Shown one piece after another: positions 25,701-33,630 of a stretch of DNA of 64,000 bases (the first letter of the stretch is position 1; every line of letters starts with the position of its first letter). This DNA comes from Hyalella azteca (taxonomy: Eukaryota; Arthropoda; Malacostraca; Amphipoda; Hyalellidae): assembly GCF_000764305.2 (NCBI RefSeq), contig NW_025940959.1, positions 124,001-188,000 of the forward strand, given 5' to 3'. A program made the translations under genes and the position numbers. The notes beneath the pieces were generated by a model. That model saw nothing but the letters and a program-made list of their open reading frames with translations. It was not told the DNA's origin and did no database searches.

Positions 25701-28700
25701 GCTAAATGTGGTGGCTGATAGAGGGGTGGTGGCAAGGGAGGCGAAATGATGAATGTTAATGCCACTTCACTCCGTGGGTGTCATGGCTACGGCGGGTGTT
25801 GGTAACGCCGCTGCCGCGGTACCAGGAATCGTTACCGTTTCTGGAACTTCAGCTCTCGTCGGATCCTGGATACGGCATTGGTTTAATCGACTGCCCTCCG
25901 ATTATGTGCCGACCATGCGCATGCCAAAATCTACATTAGGGTATATAAACGCTGGGCGCATAAGGCCAGGTTCACACCATATTTCCGGGCACGTGCCAGG
26001 CATATGCCACCCACGGTGATGTCCAATATTATTTAATGCATTTCCATAGAAGCATTTACACAGTAGGCATGCGACAGGTGCCTTTCACGGCTGGTGTGAA
26101 TGCTTTGATAAAAATGCATCGAATAAAATTGGACTTAACGTGTCTAATATTTCCACGCAGTTTGTTAAAGCATCATTCCCTTCTTCACTGCACGAATTAA
26201 GTTGAAGTTATTTTACCAAATACGAAATGATTATTTCCCTTCGATTATAAAAAAAACATGTTGACTTGATTTTATCGCTAACTGACTTACAGTTACAGTT
26301 TTTTAGTGCTAGTCATCCATCCGTTAGCGTTAAGTTTATCGCTAGCTTGAAGAACTGCAACTGTAAAAGCAGTTTTTTAGTACTGGACAAGTTATTCATC
26401 AGTTATCGTTCGGTTTATCGCCCAGTGCAGTTACAGCCAATCACTACTGGACAAGTACGTTATTCATCAGTTATCGTCCAGTTTATCGCCCAGTACAGTT
26501 ACAGTCATTTACTGCTGGACAAGTTATTCACCAGCTATTGCCCAGTTTATCGCAAGCTTAGAGAACTGTAATTGCAGTTCTTGTACTGCTGGACAGTTAT
26601 TCATCAGTTATCGTCCAGCTTATCGCTCAGTACAGTTACAGTTATTTAGTGCTGGACAAGTTCTTCATTAGCCAAACTCCAGACACGCGTGCGTGACACG
26701 AAGCGATAGCGAAAACCTTCACGCGACGACCCAGGCTTCCCTGATGACAGCTTTGTCTCTTTTTGGTCTTGCAATACAAAAACTTCTGTTATCTGCACAA
26801 GTTGATATCTCTCTCTCCTATAATCCCTTCATATGATTGCGCTAGAACATGAAGCGTTGAAGAATTCATTTCAATGTGTGCTGTATTTTTATACAACACT
26901 CGTAAAAAGAACAAACTCATGTGAGAAAAAATACACAAACCTATATGTTCTCAATACATAAACACGAATTTGAACACTCGAATCTGAAGACATACACTCT
27001 CACGTCAACATAAAAAAACATACACACTCTCATCGACATATCAACAAACATACTTCTCGTCCTGTTAAACTAACCTAGCCTAGCTTAACATATCCTAACC
27101 TAACCCTACCTAACCTAACCAAACCTAACCCAACCCAGCCTAACCCAGCCTAACCCAACCCAACCTAATCCAACCCAACCCAACCTAACCTAACCCAACC
27201 CAGCCTAACCCAGTCTAACCCAACCCAGCCTAACCCAACCCTACCTAACCCAACCCAACCTAACCCAACCCAACCTAACCCAACCCAACCTAACCCAACC
27301 CAACCCAACCTAACCTAACCTAACCACCAAGCAATTCACCATATCGATAGGGTATTGAATATGGTGAATTTGCTTGGCGTTTTCTTCGCTTTTAAATTCC
27401 TTCTCAGCAAACATTAGACGTACCACTTACAAACGTTAGACGTACCACTTACAAACGTTAAACGCACCATTCACAAAAGTTAGACGTACCACTTACAAAC
27501 GTTAGACGTACCATTCACAAACGTTAGACGTACCACTTACAAACGTTAAACGCACCACTCACAAACGTTAGACGTACCACTCACAAGCGTTAGACGCACC
27601 ACTTACAAACGTTAGACGTACCACTTACAAACGTTAAACGCACCGCCTACAAACGTTAGACGTACCATTTACAAACATTAAACGCACCACCTTCAAACGT
27701 TAGACGCACCGCCTACAAACGTTAGACGTACCGCCTACAAACGTTAGACGCACCACTCACAAACGTTAGACGTACCACTTAAAAACGTTAAACGCACCAC
27801 TCACAAACGTTAGACGTACCACTTACAAACGTTAAACGCACCACTCCCCCCCTTAGGTCTGTACAAGAACGAGTACCGTAACCTGACCAACCGCACGTAC
27901 CTGCTCCCCGCCTCCCCTGCCGAGTGGACGGTCGTGCTGTGGCCCATCACCATGGGCTGGCTGCTCTTCTGCGTCTTGTTCGGTAATTTAATCATCTAAT
28001 TAACTTCATAATATCACGCTTAATATATTTAAATATTATATTCAAATAAATGGCTAATTACAGTCCTAATATCACGCTTAATCTATTCAAATATATGGAC
28101 TTATGGCAACGTTACTTTTTTTTGGTTACTAAATTAATATGTATAGGAAAGGTATTCGTCTTGATTAGATCATTCCTCATCATCAAGTGATAAAACATTG
28201 CAATAATGATCCTTCCTCCTCTTGCATCGATAGATAACCCCTTCAATAATTATCCCTCCATCCCCACTAATTTTTTTTTGTCCTTATTATTTTTTTCTGC
28301 TTTTTAAGTCTGATTTTTCTGATTTTAAGTCTGATATATATTTTGTAAGTTTGATTTTTTCTTATTTTTTCTCAGAATTTTTCTGTCTGATCCTTTTTAT
28401 AACAATCCCCTCATCTAATCCTTATAATAACAATCCCCTTCCCAGGATATGTGTTGCTGTGCGTCAAGAACCCCGTGGGGCCCGCCTACAAGAGTCCCCC
28501 AGTTCTGGGGGCGTGGTTCCTCCTCAACTTCACCCTGAGCTTGTTCTGTGTCATCGCCTGGAGTATTGTTTACGACAGGGAACTTGTCGTGCCCGCTGCC
28601 GTCCTCAGCATCCTTGCTGCCATCCTCAGCTGGATCGCCACGGCAGAAATATACAGAACGTAAGAGATATGAAGTACAATTATTGTTCACTTAGTATAGT

Positions 28701-31700
28701 ATAGCGGTGTCAGCGTTCATTAATATACAGAACGTAAGAGATATGAAATATAAGTATCGTTTACTTAGTATAGTATAGCGGTGTCAGCGTTCAAAGAAAT
28801 GTACAGAACGTACGATATACAGTATAAATATAATTATCGGTTACTTAGTATAGTATAGCGGTGCCAGCGTTCATTAGGCCGTGGGCCTGTTGCCGATTCT
28901 TAACTAACATTCACAGTTTGGTGCGGTCTCGTACACGCAACTCATCTCACTGATCCAACTTTGCTGTGCTTATAACCGCCCGGTCTCCTCGCCGATTCTG
29001 ACCATAAGTTTCGCAGTGAGCTGGGATCAAACCCGCACCTTTCTGCTTCAATTCTGATACTCAGAACTGTAATCACTGGTCCACCCTTAGAACCAAATTG
29101 TGATAAAATATTTCGTGCGCTCAGAACCGGAGCCGTGGCCGACATTCTAAGCTGGGTTGCCACGACAGACATCTACAGAACGAACTACATATTCAATAAT
29201 ATATGAACTCGGAATAGTTTTGTTATAATATTGTGTTTTAATTATATGTTACAAAACGTTTCCGCACGTTACTACAAGTTACAACACATTATAGAATAGA
29301 ATAGAATAGAAGTGTCGGCATTGAAGAAATAGGCCCATGGCCTGTTGCCGATTCTTGAATTATTCGTGACTTGATTCACAAGGGATCCGGCCTTTGGAAC
29401 CCGATCTTTCCATAACCGACGATTGATTGAGATAGCTGCCGGACTTATTTTATTACACATTTCAACACATTACAACACGTTACAACTCATTACAACTCGT
29501 TACAGCACGTTACAACTCATTACAACTCGTTACAACACGTTACAACATGTTACAATACGTTACAACTCGTTACAACACGTTATATTGCGCAGGGTGCACG
29601 AATATGGCGGCTGGATGGCACGTCACTCGCGCGTTATGCTGTGGCTGTACCGCCTGCTGTGGCATAATGGCATGGCTGGCTTCACTGCCTGGCTCACCAT
29701 CCAGGCCATTTACGTACTCTTCGTCACTCTCAGGTGATTCACATCATTAGTTTGTATTACTATTTACTAATCTATCTTAATACTATGTCTTTGTTTCCTT
29801 TAATCACTATCTTCCTCCCTTTACACTGTCTTATCGTCCGCATCATCATTATCATTCAATATTATAGTGAGTTTTTTTTAACTTGCTGTGATCGATTGCT
29901 AACTGTTAACAATTAACTCAGGGTTATTATATATAATACTTGAGCTAACTCTCTATACGTAGAAATTATTTTCTTATTGTAGGTGATTTAATTTGGTTCG
30001 ATGGATAATTTGGACATTGACTGTGTTATTTATTATATAGATGTTTTTTTAACAATTTAACCTCAGCTGTCTCGAGTGACAAGAACTTCCTACATCATCG
30101 GTTGCAATGATTTCAGGCCTTCATCATATTCAGCATTTTTCAATCACAGTTTTGATTTTCATCATCAACGCGGTGTGGGGAGGGTTAGGGGTTGGTGCCC
30201 TAACAAAATTCAGGGTCCGCCCAGGCTTCTGCCAAGAGTCGCTACACTCGGCGCAAAGTTATTCTGGGTTTGCTAGGCCACCCGATCGAAATCAGTTTCT
30301 GGCCGGAATCTCCTATCTCACTTTACAAGGTAAAGTAATAATATTCTCTCCTGAGAGTATTATTACTGTACTCTCACCTGAGAGTATTACAAGGGTTGTT
30401 TTTCCCGAATCATACCGAGCTAGTAAGCTGCTTAGTAGCTGCCATTCAAATCCAGAGCCAAATCGGACATGAGCGGCTGATTTACGTGCTCCCCGAGTCC
30501 TAGGCGGCGCCTGTTGCATAGTTCTGCCCGACTTTCAATTTTGTTATTTTACTTATTTTGTGTGATGGCGGGCAGGGCGATGGCGGGTATGTCCCTCATC
30601 AACACGGTGTGGGGGGTGTTCGGCAGCATGACCGCCATCATCGTCGTCTGGTTCATCCTGGAGAATTCCATCCTGGACAGCTACGGGCGCTACACCTTCA
30701 CGCAGTATCCCGGTGAGTGGCGCTGAACGCATGAAAAATAATATTCAATACAATAATATATGTATAATTTAGTAATTGAATTTAATTATCAAAACCGAGT
30801 ACATAAATTAGCCAACTCTACACCTTACAGTGACTTGTAATCCTTGAAATTAAGCTCCAGCGCACTCGACAACTAACGCAAGCAAAAACGATATTCAATA
30901 CACTAGTATACAATTTACTAATTGAATTTAATGATAAAACCGAGTACATAAACTAGCCCACTCAACATCTTAAAGTGTCTTGTGATTCTTACAATTAGGC
31001 TCCTGTACACTCGACAACTTTAACAACAATAGCAAAGTAGGCCTATATAAATTAATACCTTTTACAGCCTGTAGTCAATACACTTGATAAGCATTTATAA
31101 AACATACTCTCGACACCGCAATAATTCTTTAACCGAAGACACTGAGCAACAATGCTGTTTTTTACGCTGCAATCTTGTCATTATTAAATAGTTATTATTA
31201 TTATTTTTTAGTTGTTCAAGCAATGTTTATAATTGTTGTGCTTTAATTTTGTCGTTAATAAATAGGTATTATTAGAATTTTTAGTTGTTTCAGCAATGTT
31301 TTATAATTCGTTGTGCTGTAATTTTGTAGTTAATAAATAGGTACCGGTATTATTATAATTTTTAGCTGTTGCAGCAATGTTTTATAATTTCTTGTGCTGC
31401 AATTTTGTCTTTAATAAATAGGTCTTCTAATAATTTTTAGCTGTTGCAGCAATGTTTTATAATTTCTTGTGCTGCAATTTTATCATAAATAAATAGATAT
31501 TTATATGATTTTGTAGTTGTTGCAGCAATGTTTTATAATTTCTTGTGCTGCAATTTTATCATAAATAAATAGATATTTATATGATTTTGTAGTTGTTGCA
31601 GCAATGTTTTATAATTTGTTGTGCTGCAATTTTATCATTAATAGATAGATATATCTATAATTTTTAGTTGTTGCAGCAATATCTTATAATTAGTTGTGCG

Positions 31701-32192
31701 GGCAGTGGTGGTTGTTCACATGGCTGGGGTGTACGTGGCTGTTAAGGACCTACAGAACGTCAACGAAGTTAAAGCTTTCGCCATCGCGCTCCTCGCCCTC
31801 GCTTGTGTCTGTGCTGTAAGTCTTATAACTTATTTATTACTGTTATTTATTTACTAATATATCATTTACAACTTAGAAAAATTATTGACAGTTAATTATA
31901 AATAATAATTGATTAATTGAGAGGCGGCCACGCGGCTTTGGAGATCAAACTTTCAAATTTTACACTAAAATTTAAGATTATTTGAACAAGCTTTTGATTA
32001 TTATTGTTGCTAAATCATCCTCTATCATCGTGTTGCCAAATCATCCTGTATCATCACGTATCATTATGTATCATCGTGTATCATCGTGTGCAGGCTCTGC
32101 GTATCATCCTGATGTTCGTCCGAGGTTTCAAGTGTCCGCTATACTCAAACAACAAAGTGGGAGAAGATCCCATCACCAGCTTCGCTTCATAA
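16727..32192 (+). CDS. Unrecognised seven-span membrane protein, 7 coding exons
   Basis: Exons are 16691-16754 (ATG at 16727), 27857-27982, 28446-28659, 29593-29733, 30576-30712, 31706-31815 and 32094-32192. All introns are GT-AG and phases agree at every join, giving 855 coding bases and 284 aa. About seven hydrophobic stretches are seen: residues ~34-58, 71-94, 98-118, 149-169, 176-198, 215-228 and 240-260. Two sequons (NLT, NRT; residues 18-23) precede the first. Landmarks are EWTVVLWPITMGWLLF, WIATAEIYRT and a polar C-terminal tail from about 262. The frame is also open from the acceptor at 16691 back from the ATG (12 codons), so the protein could begin in an earlier exon. I do not recognise the family. 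The tryptophan-rich helices and GLYK/WP start resemble uncharacterised arthropod multi-span proteins, but no function is claimed. Intron 1 is 11.1 kb and packed with repeats. Confidence 0.85.
16931..17615. repeat. 12-bp minisatellite in intron 1 of gene 1
   Basis: About 57 units of GAGACAAACAGC with point variants (AAGCAGC, TAACAGC, AAACTGC), starting about 175 bp after the splice donor at 16755. Open frames on both strands (RDKQ, CLSR) are repeat artefacts. Confidence 0.95.
17616..19564. other. Intron 1 sequence, several short arrays, no exon
   Basis: Bases 17743-17860 are three units of TCACTCATGCGTGATGTGTA (about 39 bp). Bases 18005-18075 resemble an end of dispersed family B. Bases 18725-18800 repeat GTTAACTCTGTTAAC with GAGCTC/GCGCTC. 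Bases 19300-19450 repeat ACACACGGGTTAAC at irregular spacing. No exon fits the phase of gene 1. Confidence 0.55.
19565..19887 (+). mobile_element. Family A TIR element, copy 2
   Basis: Shares ACACTCGGCGCAAAGTTAGT, TATGACAAGGGTTGGCCGAG and GAGTCCTAGGCGGCACCTAA with copy 1 and ends GATTTTGTTAGGG. The left end is damaged: AACAAAATTAA is duplicated in place of a clean CCCTAACAAAATT. Confidence 0.75.
20080..20300. repeat. 43-bp minisatellite
   Basis: About four units of GATACCACAGCATGAGCAGC followed by GTGCAGAGTGTACACTCTAT, the last ones degenerate. Confidence 0.85.
20885..21345. repeat. ~167-bp tandem repeat, three diverged copies
   Basis: CAAATCTTATAATCGATAT recurs at about 20915, 21081 and 21247, each time followed by CACACTTCTACCTGTCCAAT, ATCTGAAATTTT and GAGACAATGCATGAAT. 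The first copy begins after CTTTAACTTCGCTTCCTGTT and (CTGT)n. A weakly similar segment lies at 6065-6220. Confidence 0.85.
21346..22888. other. Intron 1 sequence, no exon supported
   Basis: A 68-codon open frame on the - strand (22534-22328) is the only longer one. It lacks recognisable motifs or paired splice sites matching a neighbour, so I leave it uncalled. Confidence 0.4.
22889..23060 (+). mobile_element. tRNA-derived SINE
   Basis: A Pol III A box TGGTGTAGGTG (22894-22904) and B box GGTTCGAGCC (22959-22968) are spaced as in a tRNA gene, but the sequence between does not fold as a tRNA and continues past the B box without a trailer. This is the layout of a SINE head plus tRNA-unrelated body. 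The 3' end is not defined. Confidence 0.6.
23061..24165. other. Intron 1 sequence with a short 21-bp array
   Basis: Bases 23500-23580 hold four units of TTGGCTAACGCTATTGTTTCC type. Nothing else is supported. Confidence 0.45.
24166..24450. repeat. 18-bp and 15-bp minisatellite
   Basis: About 17 units of CACATTAGTCACGATGGT with variants, switching to a 15-bp spacing (CACATTAGTCACGTTGGT) near 24340. Confidence 0.9.
25195..25745. repeat. 41-bp purine-rich minisatellite with a gap N
   Basis: Units of GGTGGCAAGGGAGGCAAAAT plus GTGGAGGTTGAAAGAGAAAG repeat about every 41 bp, degenerating at both ends. The N at 25570 interrupts a unit, so copy number is not reliable. The complementary strand reads as a proline/serine-rich frame, which I reject. 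Confidence 0.9.
26268..26660. repeat. ~65-bp tandem repeat
   Basis: Five to six units sharing ATTCATCAGTTATCGTCCAG, TTTATCGCCCAGTACAGTTA and TACTGCTGGACAAGTTATTC. Confidence 0.85.
27070..27326. repeat. Interstitial telomere-like CCTAA/CCCAA array
   Basis: About 255 bp of 5-bp units, mainly CCTAA and CCCAA with CCAGC and CCTAC variants. CCTAA is the complement of TTAGG, the common arthropod telomere unit. It lies inside intron 1 of gene 1, 530 bp before exon 2, so it is not a chromosome end. Whether it derives from telomere insertion or slippage of a similar unit cannot be told from the sequence. Confidence 0.85.
27327..27377. repeat. Hairpin: 18-19 bp inverted repeat
   Basis: CCAAGCAATTCACCATAT is followed 14 bases later by ATATGGTGAATTTGCTTGG, its reverse complement with one extra T. 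It sits exactly between the telomere-like array and the next minisatellite. Confidence 0.85.
27396..27845. repeat. 22-bp minisatellite ending at a splice acceptor
   Basis: About 20 units of ACGTTAGACGTACCACTTAC(AA) with the variants TTAAACGCACC and CCGCCTAC. The last unit (AACGTTAAACGCACCACT) is followed only by CCCCCCCTTAG, the acceptor of the exon starting at 27857. Confidence 0.95.
28650..28880. repeat. ~75-bp tandem array that includes an exon end and its donor
   Basis: Three units, each beginning with ATACAGAAC|GTAAGA (28651 and 28725) or GTACAGAAC|GTACGA (28801) and containing TTAGTATAGTATAGCGGTG and CAGCGTTCA. The first unit is the real end of exon 3 of gene 1 plus its donor; the next two are copies in the intron that keep a GT at the same place. 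Confidence 0.9.
28919..29100 (-). mobile_element. tRNA-derived SINE, reverse orientation
   Basis: Read on the - strand, an A-box-like TGGACCAGTGA (near 29073-29083) and a B box GGGTTTGATCCC (29022-29033) are followed by a body containing GGTCAGAATCGGCGAGGAG and CACAGCAAAGTTGGATCAGT. The same B box and body recur in + orientation at 37396-37565, which supports a SINE family. It lies inside intron 3 of gene 1. Confidence 0.7.
29117..29181 (+). pseudogene. Diverged partial copy of exon 3 of gene 1
   Basis: GACATTCTAAGCTGGGTTGC and the bases to 29181 translate to DILSWVATTDIYRT, matching AILSWIATAEIYRT at the end of exon 3 (28619-28659). Of about ten base differences over 41 bp, most are at third codon positions. 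After ACAGAAC the true exon has GTAAG but the copy has GAACT, so the donor is lost. The 5' part of the exon is missing where the reverse SINE lies. It could be the remnant of an alternative exon or of a paralogue. Confidence 0.65.
29455..29588. repeat. 10-bp array flush with a splice acceptor
   Basis: About 13 units of ACAACACGTT, ACAACTCGTT and ACAACTCATT, ending at TATATTGCGCAG, the acceptor of the exon at 29593. Confidence 0.9.
30198..30547 (+). mobile_element. Family A TIR element, copy 3, in intron 4 of gene 1
   Basis: Starts CCCTAACAAAATTCAGGGTC, holds ACACTCGGCGCAAAGTTATT and GAGTCCTAGGCGGCGCCTGT, and ends CAATTTTGTTATTT with a decayed right TIR. An internal insertion repeats CTGAGAGTATTA twice. 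Its right end is only about 28 bp from the splice acceptor at 30575, so the element supplies most of the sequence just upstream of that exon. Confidence 0.8.
30725..31030. repeat. ~150-bp tandem duplication in intron 5
   Basis: ATATTCAATACA, ATTGAATTTAAT, AAACCGAGTACATAAA and CACTCGACAACT occur in the same order in 30735-30880 and 30886-31020. Confidence 0.8.
31140..31690. repeat. 76-bp array with acceptor-like units, flush with a real acceptor
   Basis: Six to seven units of TTTTTAGTTGTTGCAGCAAT plus GTTTTATAATTTCTTGTGCT and GCAATTTTATCATAAATAAA. Each unit carries a pyrimidine-rich run ending GTTGCAG. The last unit merges into TAGTTGTGCGGGCAG, the acceptor of the exon at 31706. Confidence 0.9.
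31995..32093. repeat. Short array flush with the last acceptor of gene 1
   Basis: Repeats of TATCATCGTG / TCATCCTGTA type run without break into CGTGTATCATCGTGTGCAG, the acceptor at 32093. Confidence 0.8.
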
Positions 32193-32245
32193 GCCTTCTC
32201 TCCCTACCGATCACTCAGATAAATTAGGGGTCATTTTGTTCAAAT

Positions 32246-32386
32246 AGTGACACACTCGCTGACCTACAGCACGAGCAGAGTGCGGACGTAGCACTCATAG
32301 GACAAACTGGGTCAGGATGACTCACATGCGGTCAAAAGGAGGATTTGGACAAAGTGTCACTCATTTTTCTGGGTGAATAAGCCTTC
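32246..32386 (+). repeat. Dispersed repeat family B, best-preserved copy
   Basis: GTGACACACTCGCTGACCTA, CAGAGTGCGGACGTAGCACT, GACAAACTGGGTCAGGATGA and GGACAAAGTGTCACTCATTT occur in order. A second copy lies 270 bp further on (32660-32806). At about 140 bp, with a hairpin-like right end (CACTCATTT...GGGTG), it may be a short non-autonomous element. No target duplication could be fixed. Confidence 0.7.
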
Positions 32387-32659
32387 AAAGGCTACTTGAT
32401 TTTTTCATACAGACGAAATTACGACCATCAATGTTGCATACAAGAAGGAAAGTATACACGAGGCTTTTAATAACGCATGTCATGTAAAGATCGCGGCCGT
32501 GTATGTTTCATACATGATGTCATTCAAGTGAATTTCATTCAAGATGTATACCATGTATATGGCATACAAGATGGCGGCAAGACAGCCCAAAATGTATAAC
32601 AGAACGTGTATCGTCTTCTCAATATTTTGCATTCAATCTATTTAATCTTTATTTAGGCC

Positions 32660-32806
32660 TATCCCAATACTGACACACTTGCTTCACGTTGCGCTGATAC
32701 GCCCTCAGGCCGGTCAAACCCAACCCGAATGACCCGCACAATGACAAAAAGTGCATCGCTATTTGGACAAAGTCTCACTCGTTTCTTTGAGTGTAGAATT
32801 GAACGG
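32660..32806 (+). repeat. Dispersed repeat family B, copy
   Basis: CCCAATACTGACACACTTGC, CCAACCCGAATGACCCGCAC, AAAAGTGCATCGCTATTTGG and GACAAAGTCTCACTCGTTTC ending TTTGAGTGT match the copies at 32246 and 6352. Confidence 0.7.
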
Positions 32807-33344
32807 TCTTTAAAAAATTCAAATGAAGTTTACGTGAAAAAATGGCGGTGTTGAACGATCCTGCCTGTCAGCTCGTGGTTTTCTATAGCACGTAGCTCTA
32901 GAAATATTATCCATAGACAATTCTTTCACTCAGAGGGTGAAACGCAGATTTTTTCGTAAACTGTGCATGAGAATGTATGTATATATGGTTATGCTTGGTG
33001 TGTAACTTGGAAATTTTTTTTCAAATTTCAAGCCTTAAATTCACGAAGCTGTGGGTTCGATTTTAAAGATAGTGCGAATTATGCTTATTTTGAGAATTTT
33101 TTTCTTATTATACTAAAAATTCAGTTTTAACTACATTAAAGAACTACAAAATTTTAGCTGTCTATCCGATCTTTATAAAATTATCATAACAATTCTATTT
33201 CGATCTCAAATTGCCTGCATGTAAAATAAGCTCAGAAGATTATTTGCCTTAATTGTTATAGAAATTTGTGGCTCCGATGCGCACAAAAAAAGACTCGTGC
33301 GTTCCTACGCATATACTTTTAGTTCAAGTGCACATTGTGCTCAT

Positions 33345-33630
33345 ACATAATGTGCTCATGTATAATGCGCTCATATATATAATGTGCTCATATATAATGC
33401 GCTCGTACATAATGCGCTCATGTATAATGCGCTCATATATAATGTGCTCATATATAATGCGCTCATATATAATGTGCTCATGTATAATGCGCTCATATAT
33501 AATGTGCTCATATATAATGCGCTCATATATAATGTGCTCATGTATACTGCGCTCACATATATAATGTGCTCGCATATAATGTGCTCATATATAACGCGCT
33601 CACATATATAATGCGCTCACTCAAACATGC
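33345..33630. repeat. 15-bp satellite array, locus 1
   Basis: About 18 units of TATATAATGYGCTCA / TGTATAATGCGCTCA. The same unit forms a larger array at 42195. All frames are open because the unit is 15 bp; there is no gene. Confidence 0.95.

Noticed and set aside
32568..32585. AAGATGGCGGC-type YY1 sites here and near 15950, 23730 and 59168
   Set aside because: Short motif, scattered, with no linked promoter evidence.
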